From assembly GCA_934654835.1 (NCBI GenBank), contig CAKUGY010000002.1, positions 1 through 64,000 on the forward strand: a stretch of 64,000 nucleotides of DNA. The letters run 5' to 3'. Both the position numbers and the translations under genes were made by a program. Source of the stretch: an uncultured Collinsella sp. (GTDB lineage: Bacteria; Actinomycetota; Coriobacteriia; Coriobacteriales; Coriobacteriaceae). This document shows, in pieces, positions 1-7,874 of the stretch (position 1 is its first letter; each line of letters opens with the position of its first letter). Under the pieces are notes generated by a model. That model worked only from the letters and a program-made list of their open reading frames with translations, did not search any database and was not told the origin of the DNA.

Positions 1-52
1 CCATCGCGCCGAGAGTACTGCGGGGTCAGCCCGTGGGAGGCCAGGGCGCCGC
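1..52 (+). rRNA. 5S ribosomal RNA, 3' end only
   Basis: The first ~50 bases contain the block GAGAGTACTGCGGGGTC followed by CCCGTGGGAGG and GGGCGCCGCTG, which matches the conserved 3' half of bacterial 5S rRNA. The gene is cut by the window edge and the exact 3' end is uncertain by several bases. A strong terminator follows 40 bases later, as expected for the end of an rRNA operon. Confidence 0.75.
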
Positions 53-92
53 TGACCGGTGGACGGCACCGAGCCGTACGCTTGAATCGAAG

Positions 93-124
93 AAGGGGGA
101 GGCCTCGCGGCCTCCCCCTTTTTT
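93..124 (+). terminator. Intrinsic terminator of the rRNA operon
   Basis: Perfect 12-bp stem (AAGGGGGAGGCC with GGCCTCCCCCTT), a 4-base loop TCGC and a T run directly after. It closes the rRNA transcription unit. Confidence 0.9.
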
Positions 125-173
125 GCGTTTATAGGCTCGATCACTCCTTTCTCGCTGTGTTTTTGACCCTCGT

Positions 174-203
174 TTGTTGCATCTTCTACGAACGGGCTAC
201 AAT
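174..203 (+). promoter_or_regulatory. Candidate promoter of the acpS operon
   Basis: TTGTTG at 174-179 and TACAAT at 198-203 are 18 bp apart, 30 bp before the acpS start codon. No second promoter is obvious before the six tightly packed genes downstream. Confidence 0.5.
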
Positions 204-232
204 AACTTAGTCTGTGCAATATGGAGGTGAAC

Positions 233-772
233 ATGGCTGAAGCTGGTATCGGCGTTGATATCGTCGAGATTTCCCGAATGAAATCAATTCTTGAGAAGAC
301 GCCGTCGTTTGCCCGGCGCGTGTTTACCGAAGAAGAGTGCGCGTATTGCGATGCGTCCTCTCGACCTGCTGCGCATTACGCCAGTCGTTTTGCTTCACGC
401 GAAGCAGTTCTTAAGGCGCTTGGAACGGGTTTTAGTCAAGGCGTGGGCCGCAAGGACGTGTCGGTGACGCGTGATAACCTCGGTAAACCCAAAGCGCTGC
501 TATCGGGTCGTGCGCTCGAGATTGCTCAAGAGCTGGGCGTTGTCGAGGTCGCCCTTTCCATTACCTTGACGGGTGACTTGGCTGTCGCTAATGCCATTGC
601 GATCACCGAGGATGCTCGACCAAAGCCTAAGGAAGAAAAGGTGAGCACCAAGGAACGCGTTGCTCAGACATTTAAAGAGGCTCGTTCTGTCTTAGATGAG
701 CTTGAACAGCTGCAACAATCTGCTTTGTCGGAGCATCTGGTCGATGATCCGCAAGATACGCTAGGAGCATAG
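233..772 (+). CDS. acpS: Holo-[acyl-carrier-protein] synthase
   Basis: Transfers 4'-phosphopantetheine from CoA to acyl carrier protein, a cytosolic step needed for fatty acid synthesis. The family signature is clear: GIGVDIVEI near residues 5-13 with the Mg-binding Asp9, and FASREAVLKALGTG with Glu57. The start at 233 is preferred over an in-frame ATG at 221 because GGAGG at 224-228 sits just before it. At 179 residues it is longer than the usual ~120. The extra ~55 residues after the AcpS domain (from about KPKEEKVS) are charged and likely helical, with no recognised domain. It is first in an operon with nnr, alr, udg and tsa genes, and its stop abuts the nnr start. Confidence 0.93.
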   Translation: MAEAGIGVDIVEISRMKSILEKTPSFARRVFTEEECAYCDASSRPAAHYASRFASREAVLKALGTGFSQGVGRKDVSVTRDNLGKPKALLSGRALEIAQELGVVEVALSITLTGDLAVANAIAITEDARPKPKEEKVSTKERVAQTFKEARSVLDELEQLQQSALSEHLVDDPQDTLGA

Positions 773-2389
773 ATGAAACCGGTTTTGAGTACCGAGGAAG
801 TCGTTCGCCTCGAAGATATCATCGAGCGTGAGGGTACTTCGAAGGCCGAGCTCATGGAGTTGGCGGGCGAGTTCGCCGCCAACGAGATTTTGAAGCTCAA
901 TCCCGATCGCGTTCTTGTGTTGGTTGGCTTTGGCAACAATGGCGGAGACGGCTGGGTCGCCGCGGATATCCTGACGCATAAGGGCGTTGATGTGGATATC
1001 GTCTCTCCGGTTGAGCCTGACGAGATTCCTGCCGCCCTCGCTCGCCATGTTGCCCGCCGCGCTGCTGGCCGTGATGTGCACGTGTGCGTCGGTCCCTCTC
1101 GCGATGAGCTGGAAGTGCTGATCGATAAGGCCGACGTTGTGGTCGATGCCATTTTTGGCACCGGATTTCACGGCAACCTCCGTGCGCCGTTTTCGATCTG
1201 GATTCCCACGGTCAATGAGTGCGCCGATCGCGTCGTCTCCATCGATGCCCCCTCGGGCCTGAATGCCGAGACAGGTGTTGTGGATGATGATTGCATTCGC
1301 GCCGAGCGTACGGTGACGATGATTGCTCCAAAGATCGGTCTCTATAGCGCAGACGGTCCCGAGTACGCCGGCGATCTTGTTTGCGGCGGCCTGTACGACC
1401 GCCTTGACGAGGTTATTAACGATGTCGACCATGCGGCCGAGATCGTGGAACCCGGTGACCTGGTGGATTACTTTGCTCCGCTGCCTTCGAATATCGATAA
1501 GTACTCGCGTGGCTCGGTGCTCATTGTCGCTGGGTCGGCGCAGTATCCTGGGGCCGCCATTATGGCGGCCAAATCGGCTGCTCGTGCGGGCGCAGGCTAT
1601 GTGGCCGTCGCGACGCCGGATGCGTGCGCCAACCTCATCCGTATGGCGCTCCCCTCGATTCCGGTTTTCGCCATTCCGTCTGACTCCCGTGGCTCCTTTG
1701 GTGCCGCTGCGCGCATGACGGTATGTGAGATTGCAAAGAAATACAGCTGCGTGCTGTGCGGCCCCGGTATGACGACGTCTGCCGGCGCTATGCAGGTGGT
1801 TTCGGGCCTGCTTGAGCTCGATGTGCCGCTTATCCTGGATGCCGATGCTCTCAACTGCCTTGCCAAGATTGCAATTGATGGCATCGACAGCAATCCCGAG
1901 ATGTACCGTCGCGAGCAGCCGCTCGTCATGACGCCGCATTATCGTGAGCTTTCGCGTCTCGTTGCCGGCGATGAGGTCAATGACCTTGGCACTGCGATTG
2001 CCGCCGCACAAAAGGTTGTTTGGGCCGCTGGCTCCGATAACCTCGTCGTTATCGCGAAGGGCCCGACGACGGCCATTTGCGGTGTCGAGCGCGTGCTGCT
2101 GCCGCTCTCGGGTCCGGCGTCGCTGGCGACTGCTGGCTCGGGCGATGTTCTTGCGGGTATCTTGGCCGGCACGCTGGCCACCATGCGCGACGAGATGGAC
2201 CGCTGGGAGCTGCTGTACTCGTATGCCGTCGCGCTCCATAGCTATGCCGGTTTTGCGGCGGCGACGGAGTTTGGCGAGAAGAGCGTTATCGCGACCGATC
2301 TTATCGACTTGATCGGTCCCGCCATGGAACTGGCGGCAAAGGATGCGCTCGATGATCTGGGAATCATGGACGAAGGGTCGGATGACTAA
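773..2389 (+). CDS. nnr: Bifunctional NAD(P)HX epimerase / ADP-dependent NAD(P)HX dehydratase
   Basis: Repairs hydrated NAD(P)H: the N-terminal YjeF_N domain epimerises the R form and the C-terminal ribokinase-like domain dehydrates the S form using ADP. In the N-terminal half VGFGNNGGDGWVAA (about residues 47-60) is the typical YjeF_N motif. In the C-terminal half GSGDVLAGILAG (about 453-465) is the nucleotide-binding motif with the catalytic Asp. The 538-residue length fits the fused form. The start codon follows the acpS stop with no gap and has AGGAG upstream, so the two are probably translationally coupled. alr begins two bases after its stop. Confidence 0.95.
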   Translation: MKPVLSTEEVVRLEDIIEREGTSKAELMELAGEFAANEILKLNPDRVLVLVGFGNNGGDGWVAADILTHKGVDVDIVSPVEPDEIPAALARHVARRAAGRDVHVCVGPSRDELEVLIDKADVVVDAIFGTGFHGNLRAPFSIWIPTVNECADRVVSIDAPSGLNAETGVVDDDCIRAERTVTMIAPKIGLYSADGPEYAGDLVCGGLYDRLDEVINDVDHAAEIVEPGDLVDYFAPLPSNIDKYSRGSVLIVAGSAQYPGAAIMAAKSAARAGAGYVAVATPDACANLIRMALPSIPVFAIPSDSRGSFGAAARMTVCEIAKKYSCVLCGPGMTTSAGAMQVVSGLLELDVPLILDADALNCLAKIAIDGIDSNPEMYRREQPLVMTPHYRELSRLVAGDEVNDLGTAIAAAQKVVWAAGSDNLVVIAKGPTTAICGVERVLLPLSGPASLATAGSGDVLAGILAGTLATMRDEMDRWELLYSYAVALHSYAGFAAATEFGEKSVIATDLIDLIGPAMELAAKDALDDLGIMDEGSDD

Positions 2390-2391
2390 TC

Positions 2392-3537
2392 ATGAATAAA
2401 GCCGATTTGACGCGTTGGTCCTGGGTCGAGATCGACCGTGGGGCGCTCCGTCGCAATACGAGGGCCTATAAAAACCTGCTGGATCCGCGTCAGCGCCTGT
2501 GCTGCGTGGTTAAAGCCGATGCCTATGGTCATGGAGCCGTCGAGTGCGCCAAGATCATGTATTCGGCAGGTGCCGACATGTTTGCCGTGGCGACGGTCAA
2601 CGAGGGTGTTGAACTCCGTAAGGGCGGGATCACCAAGCCCGTCTTGATTCTGAGCGAGCCGCCCATCGAGGCCATTCCTACGTTGCTCGAGTTCGATATT
2701 ATGCCCTCGGTCTATACGTCCGATTTTGCTCTCGCGTTTGGCGAGTGCGCCGTCGCTGCGGGCAAGGTGGGCAAATATCATCTGGCCATCGAGACGGGCA
2801 TGAACCGCATCGGTGTCCACTACACGCAGGTACTCGACTTTGTCCGCGGCATTAATTTCCATCGCGGTATTGAGTGCGACGGCGTGTTTACGCACTTCGC
2901 CACGGCCGATGAGCCTTCGGGTTGGGACTACAAGCTGCAGTGCCAGCGCTTTACCGAGGCCGTTCAAGCGATTAAGGACGCAGGCTTTGAGTGCGGTATC
3001 GTGCACTGCGCCAACACGCCGTCCTCGATGCTCGATCCCTCGATGCATTTCGATATGATTCGCGCCGGCGTTGGCCTGTATGGCATGCAGCCGTGCGAGC
3101 TGAGCGGCCGCGTAATGCAGCTCGACCCCGTTATGAGCGTTCATGCGCGTGTGACGCGCGTGGCACATCCTGCGATGGGCGAGGGCGTGGGTTATGGCTT
3201 TACCTATCGCGTACCGCGTACGCGTGTTCAGATCTGCACCCTTCCGATCGGATACGCCGACGGCCTTTCGCGCACGCTTTCCAATCGCATGGACGTGCTT
3301 TATCGCGGCGAGCGCGTGCGTCAGGTTGGCAATATCTGCATGGATCAGTTTATGGTCGCCATCCAGTCCAACCCGGCGCACGAGATTCCCGAGGCCGAGC
3401 ACGGCGACGAGATGATTATTGTCGGTCGTGACGGCGATGCCGAGATCACCATGGATGAGATGGCACGCCTGCGTGGCACGATTAACTACGAGGTCGCCTG
3501 CGGCTTTGGCATGCGTCTCGACAAGGTCTACGTGTAG
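2392..3537 (+). CDS. alr: Alanine racemase
   Basis: PLP enzyme that interconverts L- and D-alanine for peptidoglycan. The PLP lysine is Lys41 in VVKADAYGHG, and the second catalytic base is the tyrosine in GVGYGFTYRV (about residue 268). The conserved NICMDQFM segment is present. Length 381 is normal. It follows nnr by two bases, a frequent neighbour pair in Gram-positive lineages and actinobacteria, and precedes udg by eight bases. Confidence 0.96.
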   Translation: MNKADLTRWSWVEIDRGALRRNTRAYKNLLDPRQRLCCVVKADAYGHGAVECAKIMYSAGADMFAVATVNEGVELRKGGITKPVLILSEPPIEAIPTLLEFDIMPSVYTSDFALAFGECAVAAGKVGKYHLAIETGMNRIGVHYTQVLDFVRGINFHRGIECDGVFTHFATADEPSGWDYKLQCQRFTEAVQAIKDAGFECGIVHCANTPSSMLDPSMHFDMIRAGVGLYGMQPCELSGRVMQLDPVMSVHARVTRVAHPAMGEGVGYGFTYRVPRTRVQICTLPIGYADGLSRTLSNRMDVLYRGERVRQVGNICMDQFMVAIQSNPAHEIPEAEHGDEMIIVGRDGDAEITMDEMARLRGTINYEVACGFGMRLDKVYV

Positions 3538-3545
3538 GAGCCGCT

Positions 3546-4166
3546 ATGGGCGTCATGCACATCCCCGGCCATAGCCATCAGGCGCCGCGTGAGGTCGCGC
3601 TCGAGGAGATCGAGGCGGTTTTAGGCGATTGCCGCCTGTGCCAGCTTTATCAATCGCGCCATAACATCGTTTTTGGCGTGGGAAATCCCCATGCCCGTGT
3701 GATGTTTATCGGTGAGGCGCCGGGCCGCAACGAGGATTTGCAGGGCGAGCCCTTTGTGGGGGCGGCAGGCGAGGACCTCAACGGCATTCTGTCCCTGGCA
3801 GGTCTTAAGCGCGAGGATGTCTATATCGCCAACGTGCTTAAGTGCCGCCCGCCGGGAAACCGCAATCCGCGTCCCGAGGAAGTGCTGGCCTGCTCGCCGT
3901 TTTTGCGCGAGCAGATTCGAAGCATCTGGCCCGATATCATCGTGACGCTCGGCAACCCCGCGACGCACTTTGTGCTTAAGACCGAGATCGGCATTACCAA
4001 GCTGCGTGGCAGGTTCCATCAGATGGGGCATTTTGTGGTGATGCCGACGTTTCATCCCGCGGCGGCGCTGCGCAATCCGGCGTGGCAGGAGTTGCTGGAA
4101 GAAGACTTTAAGATGCTGGGCGACTATTTGGAGCGGCACCCCGCACCGGAGGCCGCCTCGGAATAA
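3546..4166 (+). CDS. Uracil-DNA glycosylase, family 4 (iron-sulfur type)
   Basis: Removes uracil from DNA as the first step of base excision repair. Family-4 features are visible: Cys29 and Cys32 in DCRLC and two later cysteines (in LKCRPPGNRNPRPEE and LACSPF) that would bind a 4Fe-4S cluster, the GEAPGRNEDLQGEPFVG active-site loop, and TFHPAAALRNP near the end. Length 206 matches the short bacterial and archaeal type. It lies within the alr-tsaE operon, where its role does not depend on its neighbours. Confidence 0.93.
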   Translation: MGVMHIPGHSHQAPREVALEEIEAVLGDCRLCQLYQSRHNIVFGVGNPHARVMFIGEAPGRNEDLQGEPFVGAAGEDLNGILSLAGLKREDVYIANVLKCRPPGNRNPRPEEVLACSPFLREQIRSIWPDIIVTLGNPATHFVLKTEIGITKLRGRFHQMGHFVVMPTFHPAAALRNPAWQELLEEDFKMLGDYLERHPAPEAASE

Positions 4167-4178
4167 TAAGGAGTGTAT

Positions 4179-4685
4179 ATGTCCCTGGAGCGCCTGGGGG
4201 TAGGTACTTTTAAGACAACCTGTGCTTCCGATACGGAGCATTTTGGCGAGCTGGTCGCACCCTGCCTGGAGGACGGCGATGTGCTCATCCTGACCGGTGG
4301 CCTGGGAGTGGGCAAGACTCACTTTACCAAGGGCGTCTCGCGCGGGCTGGGCGACGGACATATGGTTACGAGCCCTACGTTTGCGCTCATGGCTGTTCAT
4401 GACCAGGGCCGTATTCCGCTGTTCCACTTTGACCTGTACCGACTGGAACATGCCTACGAGCTTGAGGACACGGGCATTTTTGACGTGCTGGGCTATGAGG
4501 GCGCTTGCCTGCTGGAATGGGGCGAGCAGTTTCAGGACGAGCTGACAGATGAGTATCTTTCGGTGACGCTCAAACGTGACGAGGACGACAGCGACGTGCG
4601 AACGATAACGCTTGAGGCGCACGGTGAGCGTGCGACGGAGCTTTCCCATTTGATTGATAGGGCTGTACAAGATGAGCTTGCATAA
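4179..4685 (+). CDS. tsaE: tRNA threonylcarbamoyladenosine biosynthesis ATPase TsaE
   Basis: Small ATPase that drives the TsaB-TsaD complex in forming t6A37 on ANN-decoding tRNAs. The Walker A motif GGLGVGKTHFTKG lies at about residues 40-52, and SPTFALM and FDLYRLE are typical TsaE motifs. The ATG at 4179 is chosen over a GTG at 4173 because AAGGAG at 4168-4173 gives proper spacing. It overlaps the next gene (tsaB-rimI-tsaD fusion) by 14 bases, which implies coupling of the whole t6A machinery. Confidence 0.93.
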   Translation: MSLERLGVGTFKTTCASDTEHFGELVAPCLEDGDVLILTGGLGVGKTHFTKGVSRGLGDGHMVTSPTFALMAVHDQGRIPLFHFDLYRLEHAYELEDTGIFDVLGYEGACLLEWGEQFQDELTDEYLSVTLKRDEDDSDVRTITLEAHGERATELSHLIDRAVQDELA

Positions 4686-7056
4686 CGACAATGCGCTGGT
4701 GGTGGCGCTCGATACCTCGACCGACATGCTTGCCTGCGCGGCAAGCTGGATTGATGTGCAGACGGGCGAGACGAGGCTGGTGAGCGGGGACCATCTGTGT
4801 CGCCGCCATGCCAACGTGGAGCTCGTGAATACCGTTGATGGTGTGCTGGACCAGGCCGGTCTGGACCGAAGCGATGTCGGCTGCTATGTGGTCGGTCGTG
4901 GTCCGGGTTCGTTTACGGGCGTGCGTATTGGCATTTCCACCGCCAAGGGTCTGGCGCGCGGTGCTAACGTTCCGCTGCTGGGCGTGTCGACGCTCGATGC
5001 CTGCGCTTGGACGGCATGGAAGGCCGGCGTGCGCGGCAAGCTCGGCATTCTTGCCGATGCCATGCGTGGCGAGGTATACCCGGCCCTGTATGTGTTGGGT
5101 GACGAGGGGCCTGAGCGTCAGTTTGAGCGCGAACGCGTGGTCAAGGCCGCCGTGGCCCTGGAGGAGTGGCGCCAGGCCGCGGACTGGCGCCAGATTCAGC
5201 TGACTGGTGACGGTCTCGTGCGCTACGGCAAACTGCTGAGCGAGAATGAGACGGCTCGCTGCGTGGAGCGCGACCTGTGGTGGCCCTCGGGTGAGGGTCT
5301 GTTGTTGGCGCACGCTACGGGCGATGGCGATCCCGCCCGTGTTTTGCCGATCTATACGCGTCTCTCGGATGCCGAGGAAAACGAACGCAAGCGTCTTGGC
5401 CTTGCCGAGAGTGCCCAAAGCGAGATTACGGGTGTCGCCGACGAGCTCGCCGGCCGCCATCTGCAGTTCCGTCCCATGGGCGCGGCGGATGCCGAGGGTG
5501 CGAGCGCTCTGGAGGCGGCCTGCTTTGAAGGCGCCGGACACGAGGCGTGGACGCCGGGCATGTTTTTGTCCGAGCTGGGCGAGGACGTTGCCGCTCCGCG
5601 CAGCTGGTGGGTGGCGCACGACGACGGCCAGCTGCTGGGTCTTGCCGGCGGCATGGTCGTGGACGGTGACGTGCAGATTATGGATGTCGCCGTCGATCCG
5701 GCGCACCGCCGCGAGGGTATCGCCCGCAAGCTGCTGTCGCACGTGAGCTACGATGCCCAGATGCTCGGCTGCACCACGGCATCGCTCGAGGTCGAGGACG
5801 GCAACGAGGGCGCGATCGCGCTCTATGCCGCTCTGGGCTTTACCGAGGCGGGCCGTCGCCGCGGCTACTACGGTGCCGGCAAGGACGCCATCGTCATGAC
5901 GGCACCGTTGCCCCTGGTGCTTCCGGTCGACAACGCCTCGCCCGAGCCGACGGCGGCAGAGCAGCGCGTATGGCCGCTGCCCACGCCCGAGCGCACCGTT
6001 GAGGAGCGTGCCGAAATCGAGCACCGTCGTCTGGTGCTTGCCATCGAGAGCTCCTGCGACGAGACGGCCGTGGCGATTATCGATGCGGACGGCAATATGC
6101 TGGCCAACCAGGTGTCGACACAGATTGATTTTCATGCCCGCTTTGGCGGTGTGGTGCCCGAGATCGCCTCGCGCAAGCACGTCGAGGTTATCGTGAGTGT
6201 CGTGGACGCGGCGCTCGAGGATGCCGCGGCATCGCTTGGTCTTGAGAGCGGAGCGATTGCGCCTAGTGAGCTTGCCGCGGTGGGCGTTACGCAAGGTCCG
6301 GGCCTGGTGGGCGCTCTGGTGGTGGGCGTCGCCTTTGCCAAGGGCTTTGCCTATGCTGCCGGCAAGTCGCTCGTGTGCGTCAACCATCTGGAGGGCCATC
6401 TGTTCGCCAACCTTCTGGCGCAGCCTGACCTCAAGCCGCCGTTTATCTTTACGCTTGTCTCGGGCGGGCATACCATGCTCGTGCATGTCAAGGCGTGGGG
6501 CGACTACGAGGTGCTCGGCGAGACGCTCGACGACGCCGTGGGCGAGGCCTTCGATAAGGTAGCCAAGGCGCTTGGTCTGGGCTATCCCGGCGGCCCCGTC
6601 ATCTCCAAGCTGGCAGAGACGGGCAATCCCAAGGCGATCGATTTCCCGCGTGCGCTCAATAGCAGGGGAGACTACCGCTTCTCGCTCTCGGGTCTTAAAA
6701 CGGCCGTGACGCTCTACATTGAGCAGGAGACTAAAGCCGGGCGCACGATTCATCTGCCCGATCTGGCGGCTTCGTTTGAGGCGGCGGTCTTTGACGTGCA
6801 GTACAAGAAGGCCAAGAACGCCCTGCATGCCACTGGGTGCAAGGAGTATTGCATTGGCGGCGGCGTTTCGGCCAACCCGCATCTGCGCGAGATGATGATC
6901 AAGAAGCTTGGGCGTCAGGGCATCCGTGTGACGGTGCCGCCTCTCTCGGCATGCACCGACAACGCCGCCATGATCGCGGAGGTCGCCCGCCGTAAATTCG
7001 ACCGAGGAGAAATCTCGCCGTTCGACGTCGACGCCGATCCGAACATGACGCTGTAG
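4672..7056 (+). CDS. Trifunctional fusion: TsaB - RimI - TsaD
   Basis: One chain of about 794 residues carries three usually separate proteins. TsaB occupies about 1-240 (VALDTSTDMLACAAS start; GRGPGSFTGVRIGIS motif). A GNAT acetyltransferase of the RimI type, which acetylates ribosomal protein S18, occupies about 260-410 (VAVDPAHRREGIARKLL is the acetyl-CoA loop). TsaD, the threonylcarbamoyl transferase, occupies about 450-794 (AIESSCDETAVA start, NHLEGH metal site near 570, SGGHTMLV). ATG 4672 is preferred to a TTG at 4654. No internal stop or frameshift is seen, so the fusion is genuine in this sequence. With tsaE upstream, three of the four t6A components are in one operon; TsaC is absent here. 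Confidence 0.93.
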   Translation: MSLHNDNALVVALDTSTDMLACAASWIDVQTGETRLVSGDHLCRRHANVELVNTVDGVLDQAGLDRSDVGCYVVGRGPGSFTGVRIGISTAKGLARGANVPLLGVSTLDACAWTAWKAGVRGKLGILADAMRGEVYPALYVLGDEGPERQFERERVVKAAVALEEWRQAADWRQIQLTGDGLVRYGKLLSENETARCVERDLWWPSGEGLLLAHATGDGDPARVLPIYTRLSDAEENERKRLGLAESAQSEITGVADELAGRHLQFRPMGAADAEGASALEAACFEGAGHEAWTPGMFLSELGEDVAAPRSWWVAHDDGQLLGLAGGMVVDGDVQIMDVAVDPAHRREGIARKLLSHVSYDAQMLGCTTASLEVEDGNEGAIALYAALGFTEAGRRRGYYGAGKDAIVMTAPLPLVLPVDNASPEPTAAEQRVWPLPTPERTVEERAEIEHRRLVLAIESSCDETAVAIIDADGNMLANQVSTQIDFHARFGGVVPEIASRKHVEVIVSVVDAALEDAAASLGLESGAIAPSELAAVGVTQGPGLVGALVVGVAFAKGFAYAAGKSLVCVNHLEGHLFANLLAQPDLKPPFIFTLVSGGHTMLVHVKAWGDYEVLGETLDDAVGEAFDKVAKALGLGYPGGPVISKLAETGNPKAIDFPRALNSRGDYRFSLSGLKTAVTLYIEQETKAGRTIHLPDLAASFEAAVFDVQYKKAKNALHATGCKEYCIGGGVSANPHLREMMIKKLGRQGIRVTVPPLSACTDNAAMIAEVARRKFDRGEISPFDVDADPNMTL

Positions 7057-7068
7057 CTGGTACGGCGC

Positions 7069-7226
7069 GGTCCCCGACCCCGCCCGGGCCCCAGCGGCCG
7101 CATATGAACTTTCCTGCTCGGACAGTCCTGCTCACGACGGAGGCCACATTAAGTGGCCTCCTGTTCGTGCGGAACTCGCGATAAAGTTCATATGCGGCCG
7201 CTGGGGCCCGGGCGGGGCCGGGGACC
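7069..7226. repeat. Long hairpin element, family 1, copy A
   Basis: Arms 7069-7111 and 7184-7226 are 43-bp inverted repeats with one mismatch. The 72-base core between them carries GGCCACATTAAGTGGCC and GTGCGGAACTCGCGA, both shared with the copies at 12135 and 40132 and, in reverse orientation and with one altered stem, at 7370. Outer arms are GC-rich and inner arm ends AT-rich. It lies just after tsaBD and has no T run. Confidence 0.85.
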
Positions 7227-7336
7227 TTTCTGTATCGATATAGCTTCTGAGCTGGGGCGGCGTCGACAACGTCCAGCAAGGGTAACCAGCCAGCGTCGAA
7301 TTTCCAGCGTTCTTTAACTGAAAGAAAAAGTTAGAG

Positions 7337-7357
7337 TGCGGAGCTTTGCTCCGCACA
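7337..7357. other. Short hairpin in the tsaBD-cstA intergenic space
   Basis: GTGCGGAGC and GCTCCGCAC form a short stem around a TTT loop between the two large hairpin elements. There is no T run, so it is not a clear terminator. The rest of 7227-7369 shows nothing coding. Confidence 0.4.
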
Positions 7358-7369
7358 TTTGTGATGGGA

Positions 7370-7507
7370 GTCCCTCGGGGGCGGGGCGGGCACATGCAAG
7401 GTTTATCGCGAGTTCCGCACGAGCCGGAGAGCACTTAATGTGCTCTCCGTGCGAGCAGGACTGTAGAGCAGGAAACCTTGCATGTGCCCGCCCCGCCCCC
7501 GAGGGAC
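7370..7507. repeat. Long hairpin element, family 1, copy B (inverted)
   Basis: Arms 7370-7404 and 7473-7507 are a perfect 35-bp inverted repeat unrelated in sequence to the arms of copy A. The core between them, read on the minus strand, repeats the family core. The inner stem is GGAGAGCAC with GTGCTCTCC instead of GGAGGCCAC with GTGGCCTCC, so both sides have changed together. Confidence 0.85.
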
Positions 7508-7604
7508 ATCTCTCATGCAAAAACTGTCGCAGGATAAAGTCCGAGGTCAGTGGCGTTTTATACCGAGAATTTCAAAAAAGTTGAAAATTCATTACAAATT
7601 TGCG

Positions 7605-7633
7605 TTGACTTTAGGTAACTAAAGTTTCATACT
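7605..7633 (+). promoter_or_regulatory. Candidate cstA promoter
   Basis: TTGACT (7605-7610) and CATACT (7628-7633) are 17 bp apart. Transcription from here would give a leader of about 235 bases before cstA, containing two tiny ORFs and an intrinsic terminator. Confidence 0.55.
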
Positions 7634-7660
7634 CCTTTTCATCCACTGGGGGATGTGAAC

Positions 7661-7684
7661 ATGCACGGATCGTTCGCATCATGA
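7661..7684 (+). CDS. Possible leader mini-ORF 1 (7 residues)
   Basis: ATG with a GGGGGATG ribosome site 8 bases upstream encodes MHGSFAS and stops at TGA. It lies in the cstA leader. It may be chance; it is noted because of the good ribosome binding site and because a second mini-ORF follows. Confidence 0.25.
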   Translation: MHGSFAS

Positions 7685-7704
7685 TTGAAGAGGATTTCTT
7701 AGAC

Positions 7705-7749
7705 ATGTTCACGCATCAGCTAAACATTATCAGCGTAGTAATTATCTGA
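7705..7749 (+). CDS. Possible leader peptide rich in Ile and Val
   Basis: Fourteen codons encode MFTHQLNIISVVII, ending in TGA 50 bases before a terminator that lies ahead of cstA. AGAGGA is 11 bases upstream of the ATG. The run Ile-Ile-Ser-Val-Val-Ile-Ile resembles leader peptides of branched-chain amino acid attenuators. This is an inference; the ORF is too short to test by codon use. Confidence 0.35.
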   Translation: MFTHQLNIISVVII

Positions 7750-7800
7750 TGCGGGTTAGCACATACAGCTAGCCCGTACGATAACGGGCGGCTGATGAAG

Positions 7801-7839
7801 ATGAGGGCCGTCGAGCGCAACCGACGGCCCTCATTTTTT
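7801..7839 (+). terminator. Intrinsic terminator inside the cstA leader
   Basis: A 13-bp perfect stem (ATGAGGGCCGTCG with CGACGGCCCTCAT) followed by TTTTT, ending 36 bases before the cstA start codon. Located between promoter and gene, it would reduce expression unless antagonised. Upstream segments CATCAGC (7714) and GCTGATG (7791) could pair and form an alternative structure. Confidence 0.8.
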
Positions 7840-7874
7840 ATGTCTGAGTAGTTCTTTTTAGAGGAGGAAATGTA

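Noticed and set aside
4570..6882. 770-codon minus-strand frame opposite the Tsa fusion
   Set aside because: Shadow of a high-GC gene; no ribosome site, no recognisable domain, and the plus strand is clearly coding.
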